Positions 55,676-64,000 of a stretch of DNA of 64,000 nt are shown in pieces. Source of the stretch: Flavobacterium marginilacus (GTDB lineage Bacteria > Bacteroidota > Bacteroidia > Flavobacteriales > Flavobacteriaceae); assembly GCF_026870155.1 (NCBI RefSeq), contig NZ_CP113975.1:3596001-3660000 (forward strand), given 5' to 3'. Under the pieces are notes generated by a model. The model searched no databases, was not told the origin of the DNA, and was given only the letters and a program-made list of their open reading frames with translations. Position 1 is the stretch's first letter. Every line of letters begins with the position of its first letter. The position numbers were made by a program, and so were the translations under genes.

Positions 55676-57292
55676 CTATTTTTTAACTAACAATTCCTCC
55701 AGAACTTCTGATTCAGTACCATTAGGAAAAGTAATTTTTAGCATTTTAGAAAGCGTTGGAGCTATTTCCGTTATATATTCTTTTTTATAAGATTCGCCTT
55801 TTGGAACATTCCAGCCATAAAAAAGCAATGGAACATTAGTATCATAACTATTAGGCGTTCCATGAGTTGTCCCAGTTTCTATACTCTCCAAAAATCCAGC
55901 TCCTTCAAGAATTACAAGATCACCGCTTTGTTTAACATCATAACCTTTGAAAATAAAACTCAAATAATAATCCTGTGCAGAACCTGTTAAAATATCTTCC
56001 TGAGTGTATACTCTTTTTACAAAAAACTGTGACATCAAAAATTCTTTGAAACTCTGCTTCACTTTAGCCAATTCCAATCCTTTTTCCTTAATCAGATCTC
56101 TGTTTAAAAAAACATTAAAATTAGAGTAGCTCAAAACTAAATTAGTCCCAAAAGTATCTGTTGAAAATTTATTCATCGAAGCAAGAATATCTTTTGAAGA
56201 AATATTAGTTACCTCATACTTACGATCTTTCAGATAAATCGGATTTTCGGCAACAGCATGGTCTGCAGTCAGGAAAACCAAGTAATTACCCTTACCTACT
56301 GTTTTATCTAAATTCTCCAAAAATGAAGCAATCGTAAGGTCCAAACGCAGATAAGTATCCTGGATTTCCATAGATCTTGGACCAAAAGTATGCCCAACAT
56401 AATCAGTTGAAGAGAAACTTACAGTCAGGAAATCAGTAATATTGTCTTTTCCTAACTCTTCTTTCTCAATAGCTCTAACCGCTAATTCAGCCAAATAATC
56501 ATTTCCAAACGGAGTAGTCTTCAAGACTTCCATTCCAGATTCTTTATAAATTTTATTCAAGTCATAAGGAAAAACAGGAGGCATACTTTTATCCAGTCTT
56601 CCCTCATATGGATTATTATCAGGAAGACTTTCGTTGTAAGTATCAATCGGCTTCAGCAGACTCCATCCTTTTTCGATATATTTCATAAAATTCTTTTCCT
56701 CATTAAATTGAGTCACCCAATCCGGCATTTTATCTCCATAAAAAGTACTAGAAATAAAAGCTCCAGATTTAGTACACCAAAAGGCCCAATTAGCAAAATG
56801 ACCCGCAGGCAAAATAGCGCCGCGGTCCTTAATACTCATACCAATTACTTTCCCTTTGAAGTTGGTTGCCATACGAAATTCATCTGTAATCGTAGTACTC
56901 AAAAGATTTTTTGGCGACATTGCCCCTTCTTTTTCAGTACCTTCAACCAGCGTTTTCACACTGGCATCGTCAGTGCAGTACATATTTTTTCCTGTAGAGC
57001 GAACATACCAGTCATTCCCAATAATTCCATGCACAGCAGGAGTTGTCCCCGTATAAATAGAAGCGTGTCCTGGAGCAGTAAATGTGGGTACATAATTATA
57101 ATTCATATTATAAAAAGTAAACCCGCTGTTCATCATTCTTTTAAAACCTTTAGCGGAATAATCATCTGAAAACCGGTATAAATACTCCATTTTCATCTGA
57201 TCGACAACTATACCAACAACCAATTTTGGACGCTGCTGTGCTTGACTTTGTAAAGAAAAAACACATACTAAAAACAAAACAAATTTTCTCAT
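55676..57292 (-). CDS. pafA: PafA-type secreted alkaline phosphatase
   Basis: A 538-aa exported phosphatase of the alkaline phosphatase superfamily, PafA subgroup, which releases phosphate from diverse phosphomonoesters. Signal peptide MRKFVLFLVCVFSLQSQAQ. The metal ligand Asp31 is in VVGIVVDQMK, the nucleophile Thr72 in PTFTAPGHASIY, and further zinc ligands in FSSTDYVGHTFGP and TADHAVAENP. The C-terminal GTTHGTPNSYDTNVPLLFYGW is typical. Flavobacterial PafA enzymes are periplasmic or secreted and phosphate-independent in some species; no pho-box was identified here. Confidence 0.92.
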   Translation of the reverse strand: MRKFVLFLVCVFSLQSQAQQRPKLVVGIVVDQMKMEYLYRFSDDYSAKGFKRMMNSGFTFYNMNYNYVPTFTAPGHASIYTGTTPAVHGIIGNDWYVRSTGKNMYCTDDASVKTLVEGTEKEGAMSPKNLLSTTITDEFRMATNFKGKVIGMSIKDRGAILPAGHFANWAFWCTKSGAFISSTFYGDKMPDWVTQFNEEKNFMKYIEKGWSLLKPIDTYNESLPDNNPYEGRLDKSMPPVFPYDLNKIYKESGMEVLKTTPFGNDYLAELAVRAIEKEELGKDNITDFLTVSFSSTDYVGHTFGPRSMEIQDTYLRLDLTIASFLENLDKTVGKGNYLVFLTADHAVAENPIYLKDRKYEVTNISSKDILASMNKFSTDTFGTNLVLSYSNFNVFLNRDLIKEKGLELAKVKQSFKEFLMSQFFVKRVYTQEDILTGSAQDYYLSFIFKGYDVKQSGDLVILEGAGFLESIETGTTHGTPNSYDTNVPLLFYGWNVPKGESYKKEYITEIAPTLSKMLKITFPNGTESEVLEELLVKK

Positions 57293-57415
57293 AGATACAA
57301 TTTATATAAAAAACAAAAATACACTTTATCTTGTAAAAACAGCAAAAAACAAAAAATACAAAGAATAAAATAATCAATTCTTAACCATAAATTATTAAAT
57401 CATCAAAAATAATAT

Positions 57416-57530
57416 GGGCGTGCCACCATTGAGAAAAGGGGCTCACATGCAGTACTGCTTATACAGCCCCTTTCCTCAATGCTGTCGGGCTATCCATGCC
57501 GCTTCGGCAGCTTATTTCTATCCCTCACGG
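57416..57530. repeat. Composite palindromic intergenic repeat (GGGCGTGCC... type)
   Basis: Lies in the 424-bp gap between pafA and the next gene. It begins GGGCGTGCCACC, has a hairpin with 17-bp arms (57427-57443 and 57465-57481, 16 of 17 pair), then GTCGGGCTATCC, a short GCCG/CGGC hairpin and CTATCCCTCACGG. I recall related GGGCGTGCC...GTCGGGC...CCCTCAC elements in other flavobacterial genomes. GC-richer than its surroundings. No gene was seen in the remaining 57293-57716. Confidence 0.6.
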
Positions 57531-57716
57531 TCACTGCTGATAAGAAGTTTAATGAAAATTACTGCAGTTCATCTTTTCATTATTAAAAAAATAACAGCCA
57601 AACAACTGCCTGTCTTCAAATCAAAGAAGAGTACTATTTCCGAAATAATTAAATGAATAACTAAAAAATAGAGTTTTCCAGACCAAATTATCAAACTGAA
57701 CCGGGTAAAAACCTCT

Positions 57717-58130
57717 CTATTTGAAATTGACAATATTGTAAACCAGCACTCTGTCGGCATATTTAACATACAGCTGCTGTATGTTGTTCTGGTTTTTTCG
57801 GGTAATAAACGAAAGCATACAGTCTTCACCGCTGTTATCTTTGCAGACAAAACCGTAAATTAAATCTGTTTTACTTTCTTCAGTTGGGGAATATTCTACA
57901 ATCTCAAACAATTGAATCACCTCCGAATAAATAGCAATTCTATTTTTTTTGGTATCAAGATTGACAATTATGCTCACTGGTTTAATCGGACTCCAATCGC
58001 CAAATTTGCCGTTTGCTCCTTTTACGGAAACACTTAATCCTGTCGTCTTAAATTTATACGTCTGGCTAAATCCTTGGTTCAAACCCAAAAAAACAAAAAG
58101 CAGGAGAAGTTTTATTCTGAATATATTCAT
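57717..58130 (-). CDS. Secreted protein, function unknown
   Basis: A 137-aa protein, not recognised. Signal peptide MNIFRIKLLLLFVFLGLNQGFSQ, then a beta-rich mature part (FKTTGLSVSVKGANGKFGDW; SIIVNLDTKKNRIAIYSE) with two cysteines (CKDNSGEDC) that could pair. It is 38 bases behind the oxidoreductase gene on the same strand and may be the last gene of that transcript. Confidence 0.7.
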   Translation of the reverse strand: MNIFRIKLLLLFVFLGLNQGFSQTYKFKTTGLSVSVKGANGKFGDWSPIKPVSIIVNLDTKKNRIAIYSEVIQLFEIVEYSPTEESKTDLIYGFVCKDNSGEDCMLSFITRKNQNNIQQLYVKYADRVLVYNIVNFK

Positions 58131-58168
58131 TATTTAAAAAATTTGTAGAAAAAACAAAGGTAAGAATT

Positions 58169-59113
58169 TTAAAAATCAAATGAAACCACTTGCTGTTTGG
58201 CCTGCTCAAATTCGGCCATCATATTATCGATTATAACTTTTACCGGCAGAACTTCTTTTATCAATCCGGCAATCTGTCCAATTTCCAATTCGCCTTCTTC
58301 CAAATCACCTTCAAACATACCTCTCTTAGCTCTTGCTCTTCCCAGCAAAGCAGCTAATTCCTCTTTGCTGGGACATTGTCCATACAGCTGCTGTACATCT
58401 TGGTAAAATTTATTTTTAATCAAACGGACAGGCGCTAATTCTTTCAATGTTAATTGAGTTCCTCCTTCCTGAAGTTCAACAATTGTCTGCTTAAAATTTT
58501 CATGCGAGGAAGATTCTAATGAAGCTGCAAATCTGCTTCCAGCCTGTACGCCGTCTGCACCAAGAACCATCGCGGCAAGCATTCCCCGGCCGGTTGCAAT
58601 TCCGCCCGCGGCAATTAACGGAATCGAAATTTTCTCTTTCACCATCGGAATCAAAGTCAAAGTTGTTGTTTCCTCCCTCCCATTATGTCCTCCAGCTTCA
58701 AAACCTTCAGCTACCACTGCGTCCACACCTGCATCCTGCGCTTTTAAAGCAAAAACAGAACTGCTCACAACATGAACTACCGTTATACCGTTTTCTTTCA
58801 AAAAAGACGTCCAGGTTTTAGGATTTCCAGCCGATGTAAAAACAATTTTCACGCCCTCATCAACAATAATCTTCATTATTTCCTCAATATTAGGATACAG
58901 CATCGGAACGTTGACACCAAAAGGTTTGTCGGTTGCTTTTTGACATTTCTGAATATGTTCCCGTAACACTTCCGGATACATCGACCCCGCTCCTATCAAT
59001 CCCAATCCTCCTGCGTTACTCACAGCACTGGCCAATTTATAACCGCTGTTCCAGATCATTCCGCCTTGAACTATCGGATACTTAATATTGAAAAGGCTTG
59101 TAATTTTGTTCAT
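58169..59113 (-). CDS. Nitronate monooxygenase/FabK-like flavoprotein
   Basis: A 314-aa FMN-dependent TIM-barrel enzyme of the nitronate monooxygenase (2-nitropropane dioxygenase)/FabK family. Motifs include KYPIVQGGMIW at the start, the FMN segment VVAEGFEAGGHNGREETTTL, and IPLIAAGGIATGRGMLAAMVLGADGVQAGSRF. The family splits into nitronate-oxidising and enoyl-ACP reductase II enzymes, and this sequence alone does not decide. It starts 11 bases behind the subtilase gene, so they are likely co-transcribed. Confidence 0.88.
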   Translation of the reverse strand: MNKITSLFNIKYPIVQGGMIWNSGYKLASAVSNAGGLGLIGAGSMYPEVLREHIQKCQKATDKPFGVNVPMLYPNIEEIMKIIVDEGVKIVFTSAGNPKTWTSFLKENGITVVHVVSSSVFALKAQDAGVDAVVAEGFEAGGHNGREETTTLTLIPMVKEKISIPLIAAGGIATGRGMLAAMVLGADGVQAGSRFAASLESSSHENFKQTIVELQEGGTQLTLKELAPVRLIKNKFYQDVQQLYGQCPSKEELAALLGRARAKRGMFEGDLEEGELEIGQIAGLIKEVLPVKVIIDNMMAEFEQAKQQVVSFDF

Positions 59114-59124
59114 AAAAAATTAGT

Positions 59125-60738
59125 TTATTGCTTTATTAGTTTACCGGAAAACATTTTATCTTCCCAATTTATGGTATAAATGTACATACCGGTCTGTAAT
59201 GCTTTTAACAAAATTGAAGGCTGTTCTTTGCTAATTGTCTGTTCGAGCAATTTTTGACCAAGAACAGAATAGACTCTCACTATTCCAGAATCAAAATTTC
59301 CTGAAAAAGAAAAAGTACTCGAATCGCTTGCTGGGTTGGGATACAGAAAAACATCTTTTACCGTAAAATCAGTAACATTCAAACCGCTGGACAAAGTCAG
59401 ACTGAAATCGGGAATTCCATAGCCGTATCGGTTGTCTGGACTTGTATACTTATCGGCAGACTTTACAATTAAAGCTCTAATTTCCTTATTGGTTTTATTT
59501 GGGAAAGCCTGCCACAAACAAGCAGCCATTCCTGCAGTAATAGGACTCGAAAAGGAAGTCCCGTCCGCAGTTACAATATTCCCAGACGAATCAGATAAAA
59601 CCACAGATTGTCCTTGTGCCATTACATCAGGTTTTATTCTTCCGTCAAAAGACGGACCGACAGAACTAAAAGCAGTTACGGCTTTGGCAGCATCTACCGC
59701 CCCCACAGTAAGCACCGAAATACCATCTCCAGGAGCTCCAATATGCGGATTCATAGTCTCCCCTTCATTACCAGCCGAAACTACCACCATCATACCGCGG
59801 GAAAAAGCAATTTCTGCACCACGGGTTATAAAAGCCGTCTTACCATCCATTTCATTATAAGTATGGCTATAATTAGCATTATCATACTCAAAATAACCTA
59901 AGGAAGTATTAATCACATCTACGCCCAGACTATCCGCTTTCTCGGCCGCCTCTACCCAATAAGATTCTTCAACAGGATTTTCTGAAGAAGAATCCTCCGT
60001 TTTGAACAGGTAATAAGAAGCATCAGGCGCAGTGCCTACAAGAGCATTTTCCTTATAGCCGCCCATACACGAAAGAACCATCGTTCCGTGTGAGTCTCCA
60101 GTATAAAAATTAGTGCTTCTATTTACAAAATCATAACCGCCCAAAATTCGGCTGTTATCTCTAAGTCTCTGAAATGGCTGCGCAGTATTAACTCCAGGAA
60201 AACCAGCATCCAAAACAGCTATTATTTTGCCTGATCCCGTATAATTCTGCTGATGAAGCACATCACCATGAAGCATTTGAATCTGATTAGCCGAATTACC
60301 GTAAGCAAAATTCACTTGGGTTTCCATGACTTTATTTACTGTCTTTGTTTTTGCTTCAGCAGCTTTTCTTCCTGTACTGTTAAGTGATTTATTAGCAAAA
60401 TCAACTTTTTCAACAAACGAAAAACTCTTCAAAGAATTGATAACGGTTTGTGTACCTCTAATATGCAAAGCATTCAGCCATTTGGATTTGGCTTTAACAG
60501 TAATACCCGCAACGGCTTTAATTTGGGAAATAAAACTAAGATCAATTGGAATATCCTTAGAATCCAAAGGAATATTCTGCACCGTTCTCCGATCCAAAGC
60601 TCTTTGGGAAAGCATATTCAAAGGATTGTCGTAAAAACTTTGGGAATTATTTTTGACACTAAAATACACCCAGGCATCCTCTTGGGAATACCCTGCAAAA
60701 CAGGAAAAAAACAAAATAACAAAAAACGTTTTCTTCAT
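59125..60738 (-). CDS. S8 subtilisin-like protease with T9SS sorting domain
   Basis: A 537-aa exported serine protease. Signal peptide MKKTFFVILFFSCFAGYSQ (start at 60738 preferred over 60747). A propeptide-like region of ~120 residues precedes the S8 domain: catalytic Asp in IIAVLDAGFPGVNTA, His in GDSHGTMVLSC, Asn in VVSAGNEGE and Ser in DGTSFSSPITAGMAA. The C-terminal ~75 residues (VFLYPNPASDSSTFSF to FSGKLIKQ) are a type-A T9SS sorting domain, so it is secreted to the surface or medium. It lies 26 bases behind mnmA in the same direction. Confidence 0.93.
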   Translation of the reverse strand: MKKTFFVILFFSCFAGYSQEDAWVYFSVKNNSQSFYDNPLNMLSQRALDRRTVQNIPLDSKDIPIDLSFISQIKAVAGITVKAKSKWLNALHIRGTQTVINSLKSFSFVEKVDFANKSLNSTGRKAAEAKTKTVNKVMETQVNFAYGNSANQIQMLHGDVLHQQNYTGSGKIIAVLDAGFPGVNTAQPFQRLRDNSRILGGYDFVNRSTNFYTGDSHGTMVLSCMGGYKENALVGTAPDASYYLFKTEDSSSENPVEESYWVEAAEKADSLGVDVINTSLGYFEYDNANYSHTYNEMDGKTAFITRGAEIAFSRGMMVVVSAGNEGETMNPHIGAPGDGISVLTVGAVDAAKAVTAFSSVGPSFDGRIKPDVMAQGQSVVLSDSSGNIVTADGTSFSSPITAGMAACLWQAFPNKTNKEIRALIVKSADKYTSPDNRYGYGIPDFSLTLSSGLNVTDFTVKDVFLYPNPASDSSTFSFSGNFDSGIVRVYSVLGQKLLEQTISKEQPSILLKALQTGMYIYTINWEDKMFSGKLIKQ

Positions 60739-60764
60739 ATCCTGCATAAAATTAAGATTTTGAC

Positions 60765-61952
60765 TTAAGAGATAACTCCAGAACCAATTAACTCATCATT
60801 GTGATACCAAGCAGCGAACTGCCCTTCGGTAATGGCTGACTGCGGTTCTTCAAATGAAATATACATACCGTTCTCAAATTGGTGCAAAACCGCTTTCTGC
60901 AGAGGCTGTCTATAACGAATACGCGCCATCACATCCATCGTTTCTCCATTAACCAAAGTCAGATCTTCTCGTATCCAATGCACTTCGGATTTATCAATAA
61001 ACAGAGCGCTTTTAAAAAGTCCCGGATGACTGCTGGATAAACCAGTGTAAATTGTATTGGTGTCCACATCGGTAGCAATAACAAATAGCGGATCGGTTGT
61101 TCCTCCCACATTCAGCCCTTTTCGCTGTCCTACGGTAAAATAATGGGCTCCCTGATGTTTCCCCATAACCTTTCCCATTTTTGGAGTATATGGTAATTTT
61201 CTGGAAGCAAAAAGCAATTCTTCCTCTAATGACAATTCGTTCTGAATTTCATTAGAATATACAGGGTCATTTTTATCAATCTGAATAATTGTGCCTTCTT
61301 TCGGCTGTAATTTTTGCTGCAAAAATTCAGGCAGACGCACCTTACCGATAAAACATAAACCTTGAGAATCTTTCTTCTCTGCTGTCACCAGCTCCATTTC
61401 TGCAGCAATTTCACGCACTTCTGGCTTGGTCAGTTCTCCGATTGGAAACAAGGCTTTGGCTAATTGCCCCTGTGATAACTGGCATAAAAAATAAGACTGA
61501 TCTTTATTATTATCAACACCAGCAAGAAGCTGATATGTTTTAACGCCATTCACTTCGATTTCACCTTTACGGCAGTAATGCCCGGTTGCCACATAATCGG
61601 CACCAAGACTCAAAGCGATTTTCATAAAAACGTCAAACTTTATTTCACGGTTACAAAGCACATCAGGATTTGGAGTTCTTCCTTTCTCGTATTCGCTGAA
61701 CATATAATCAACAATTTTCTCCTGATACTGTTCACTCAAATCAACTGTCTGAAAAGGAATCCCTAATTTTTCAGCTACTAAAAGAGCATCATTGCTATCT
61801 TCCAGCCAAGGACATTCATTGGAAATGGTCACCGAATCATCGTGCCAATTTTTCATAAAAAGACCTATTACCTCATATCCCTGCTGCTGCAGTAAATATG
61901 CCGCAACACTTGAATCCACACCTCCGGAAAGACCTACAACAACTCGTTTCAT
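60765..61952 (-). CDS. mnmA: tRNA-specific 2-thiouridylase
   Basis: MnmA, 395 aa, which thiolates U34 of tRNA-Lys, -Glu and -Gln. The PP-loop ATP motif is [17 protein letters not shown] at the N-terminus, the catalytic Cys pair is in [14 protein letters not shown] and [11 protein letters not shown], and the C-terminal RNA-binding and beta-barrel parts include [13 protein letters not shown] and [18 protein letters not shown]. It heads a putative operon with the subtilase and the nitronate monooxygenase-like gene. Confidence 0.97.
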   Translation of the reverse strand: MKRVVVGLSGGVDSSVAAYLLQQQGYEVIGLFMKNWHDDSVTISNECPWLEDSNDALLVAEKLGIPFQTVDLSEQYQEKIVDYMFSEYEKGRTPNPDVLCNREIKFDVFMKIALSLGADYVATGHYCRKGEIEVNGVKTYQLLAGVDNNKDQSYFLCQLSQGQLAKALFPIGELTKPEVREIAAEMELVTAEKKDSQGLCFIGKVRLPEFLQQKLQPKEGTIIQIDKNDPVYSNEIQNELSLEEELLFASRKLPYTPKMGKVMGKHQGAHYFTVGQRKGLNVGGTTDPLFVIATDVDTNTIYTGLSSSHPGLFKSALFIDKSEVHWIREDLTLVNGETMDVMARIRYRQPLQKAVLHQFENGMYISFEEPQSAITEGQFAAWYHNDELIGSGVIS

Positions 61953-62149
61953 TTACTGATACTTTTTTTTATCAAATGCAATTCTCTTATCAATATTGGT
62001 ATCCAATGCCAGATAAAGACAATGCTCATTACATTATAATTTAATCTTTTGCAAAAGTACAAATAATATAGTTAGCCGCCATTATTTGAAATTGATGAAA
62101 ACAATACTGCAATAAATGGAACTAATGTCATTATCGAATATTCATTTTT

Positions 62150-62357
62150 AGAATCGCAGCATGGTATCTGCATTTAAAAATTTCTGACACGAATTACACT
62201 AATTTACAAGAATTAAGATTGCTATATAATTACACAAAATATTCGAAACTGTACAAATTTGTAAAATTTGCTTTCAATTTTGATAAGAATTAGCGTTAAT
62301 TGGTGAAATTCGTGTTTATCTTTTTTTTAAATGCGAATGCAGTGGAATCTTAGCAGC
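62150..62357. repeat. Large imperfect palindrome (~208 bp)
   Basis: Left arm about 62150-62207, right arm about 62297-62357; the arms match through CTGCATTTAAAAA, GACACGAATT and their complements. The core ACACGAATT (62187-62195) pairs exactly with AATTCGTGT (62307-62315). It fills most of the 454-bp gap between mnmA and the last gene; the outer bases hold nothing else recognisable. Confidence 0.55.
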
Positions 62358-62406
62358 TTTTATAGATTATCTGCTTTTTTACTTACCTTTAATACTGAAC
62401 AAAAAA

Positions 62407-64000
62407 ATGAAAATGAAAAAATCGATTCTGTTATTTTTATTATTTTTCACTATAGCCGGCAAAGGACAAAACTTCGTGGCAGACATACCTACATACGAAG
62501 TTTATAAATCGCTGAAGGGAAAACCGCTGTCGGATAAATTCTCAAATATCGAATCGGTGAAAATTGTGTATGATTTAAAATGGAAAAAACTCTATTATTT
62601 CAATAGCGGCATCATCTCACATCATTATCAATTTGTAACGGAATATTTGGGATACAGCCAAGAACTGGCTGTTTTCAATACAGAAAATTACAGCAGCAAA
62701 GAAACAGGACGTGATTATCTACTGGGGAATTTAAATCACATCAAAGGGACAGATAAATGGATTTTTGAATTGGCTGTTTCTGACAAAATGCCTGTTACTG
62801 TAATTGAAAAATTTTTCAAGCTTGTTCAGGAAACAGCTTTTATGGGCAAATCATTGCAGTTCTATTTAAATGACCCAGAAAAAACAGAGCTCTACCGGCA
62901 AGGCAGATTCAAAATTCCCTGCGTGGATTCTAAATTTATTTTCAGCGAATTAAAATATCAGGAAGTTTCGTCGGGAAACTGCATTGGGATTTTAAAAGAA
63001 TATAAAATCAAAGATTTGAATTCCATCAAACCAAAGGAAAATGAAATCGTGGTTCTGGACGGAACACCAGAAGTTCTGCCAAACGTAAAAGGAATCATCG
63101 TTAATGAACTGCAGACACCTTTGAGCCATTTAGTGATTTTGGGCAAAAACAGAAAAATTCCAATTATGGGCTACACCCCGGCTTTGACCGACAGTAGAAT
63201 AAAATCTCTTTTGAACAAAAAAGTAGAACTGCAGATAGCCATTGACACCTTTTACATCAAAGAAACCGACAAGAAAATAAAATCTGCCCGCAGCATTAAA
63301 AAACGTAAACTCGTAATGGACACCACCGTGACTGGACTTGTCGACTTATCCAAAATAAACAAAAAAGGAGTTGAATCCATAGGTTCCAAAGCTCAAAATC
63401 TATCGTATTTAATCGCCATTGCAAAAGATTCTACATTCAAAGTTCCCGAAAATGCATATGCAATTCCATTTTATTACTACAACAGACACATTCACAGTAA
63501 AGACATTTTTCCGTTAATTAATGAACTTATAAACAATCCCAATAAAGATGTTCAGTGGATAAATATACAGCTGGAAAAAATCAGGAAAGCCATCAAAAAA
63601 GAACCTATTAATACCGATCTAATTACAGCATTAAACGAAAAGCTGGGTAATCAAAAAAAGTTCAAAAATTTCAGATTCCGTTCTTCAACAAATGCAGAGG
63701 ATATTGATGGCTTCAACGGAGCAGGACTTTATGAATCAAAAACTGGAATTGTAGGCGATTCGATAAAATCTTTTGAAAAAGCCATCAAGCAAGTATGGGC
63801 GAGTGTTTGGAATGAGAGTTCGTACTGGGAAAGGGAAATTTTCGGAATTGACCAAAATAACATTGCAATGGGAGTTTTGGTACACCGATCTTTTCCGGAT
63901 GAACTGGCAAACGGCGTTGTGATCACCACCAATTTATTTCGAAAAGATTTTGAAGGTATAACAGTGAATGTTCAAAAAGGCGAAAACTCGGTTGTAAAAC
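62407..64000 (+). CDS. Exported dikinase-like protein: phosphohistidine segment plus PEP/pyruvate-binding ATP-grasp (cut by window edge)
   Basis: Incomplete at the right edge; 531 codons are visible without a stop. The start MKMKKSILLFLLFFTIAGKG is a signal peptide, so the protein is exported or anchored. Residues about 215-255 (GIIVNELQTPLSHLVILGKN and following RKIPIMGY) resemble the swivelling phosphohistidine domain of PEP-utilising enzymes, with His241 in LSHL. A Gly-rich GSKAQNLSYL follows at ~325. Residues ~419-444 (FRFRSSTNAEDIDGF, then NGAGLYESKTG) match the PEP/pyruvate-binding ATP-grasp with the RSS motif. The His-before-ATP-grasp order and the AGLYES block recall glucan water dikinase rather than PEP synthase, where ATP-grasp comes first. 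The catalytic Mg/ATP residues beyond are not in the window. Inferred role: nucleotide- or phosphate-transferring enzyme acting outside the cytoplasm. Confidence 0.75.
   Translation, partial: MKMKKSILLFLLFFTIAGKGQNFVADIPTYEVYKSLKGKPLSDKFSNIESVKIVYDLKWKKLYYFNSGIISHHYQFVTEYLGYSQELAVFNTENYSSKETGRDYLLGNLNHIKGTDKWIFELAVSDKMPVTVIEKFFKLVQETAFMGKSLQFYLNDPEKTELYRQGRFKIPCVDSKFIFSELKYQEVSSGNCIGILKEYKIKDLNSIKPKENEIVVLDGTPEVLPNVKGIIVNELQTPLSHLVILGKNRKIPIMGYTPALTDSRIKSLLNKKVELQIAIDTFYIKETDKKIKSARSIKKRKLVMDTTVTGLVDLSKINKKGVESIGSKAQNLSYLIAIAKDSTFKVPENAYAIPFYYYNRHIHSKDIFPLINELINNPNKDVQWINIQLEKIRKAIKKEPINTDLITALNEKLGNQKKFKNFRFRSSTNAEDIDGFNGAGLYESKTGIVGDSIKSFEKAIKQVWASVWNESSYWEREIFGIDQNNIAMGVLVHRSFPDELANGVVITTNLFRKDFEGITVNVQKGENSVVK

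Overview
The window looks like chromosomal DNA from a Flavobacterium or a close relative in the Flavobacteriaceae. The base composition is AT-rich. The Bacteroidota promoter -7 box TAnnTTTG stands before many genes. There is a subtilase with a type IX secretion (T9SS) C-terminal signal, a TonB-dependent receptor next to a DUF4249 lipoprotein, a PafA-type phosphatase, a monomeric isocitrate dehydrogenase and several Bacteroidota-type thioredoxin-fold (TlpA-like) lipoproteins or secreted proteins. No tRNA, rRNA or CRISPR array was seen.

Layout. 1-8.8 kb: small housekeeping and stress genes (two alpha/beta hydrolases, a sulfurtransferase, a reductase-like protein, YceI, CsaA, a cyclophilin-FKBP fusion, a cupin, a TlpA-like protein). 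8.8-11.1 kb: an accessory patch in which two unknown genes sit in units whose ends look like integron cassettes (attC-like sites with matching core ends), followed by a CPBP membrane protease. 11.2-19.8 kb: two paralogous M3 metallopeptidases, with an IS630-type element beside the first and an IS1182-type element directly behind the second. 20-28.9 kb: trmD, rplS, icd, a secreted esterase and a TetR/small protein/MFS/lipoprotein-hydrolase cluster. 29.3-32.5 kb: TonB receptor plus DUF4249. 32.7-38.9 kb: thiamin pyrophosphokinase, a DUF2004-like gene split by a complete IS982-type element (7-bp target duplication), rlmF, uvrB and a DUF433/DUF5615 toxin-antitoxin pair. 38.9-62 kb: core metabolism (selO, sucC, gltBD, lysA), a dihaem cytochrome c, pafA, and a mnmA/subtilase/nitronate monooxygenase-like operon. 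The right edge cuts a gene for an exported protein that joins a phosphohistidine-like segment to a PEP/pyruvate-binding ATP-grasp domain, in the order known from glucan water dikinase.

How it works together. gltB-gltD form the glutamate synthase operon and lysA makes lysine from diaminopimelate. icd and sucC are TCA-cycle genes. pafA, the subtilase, the two M3 peptidases, several esterases and the TonB/DUF4249 pair fit a cell that degrades and imports external polymers. Three different insertion sequences and several families of palindromic intergenic repeats show recent rearrangement between 8.8 and 35 kb.

The most interesting items are the cassette-like units at 8.8-10.4 kb, the exported dikinase-like protein at the right edge, the fully reconstructable IS982 insertion, and the IS1182 ends that look like inward-facing terminators. 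All family names come from reading the sequence and remembered family signatures; no search was run.
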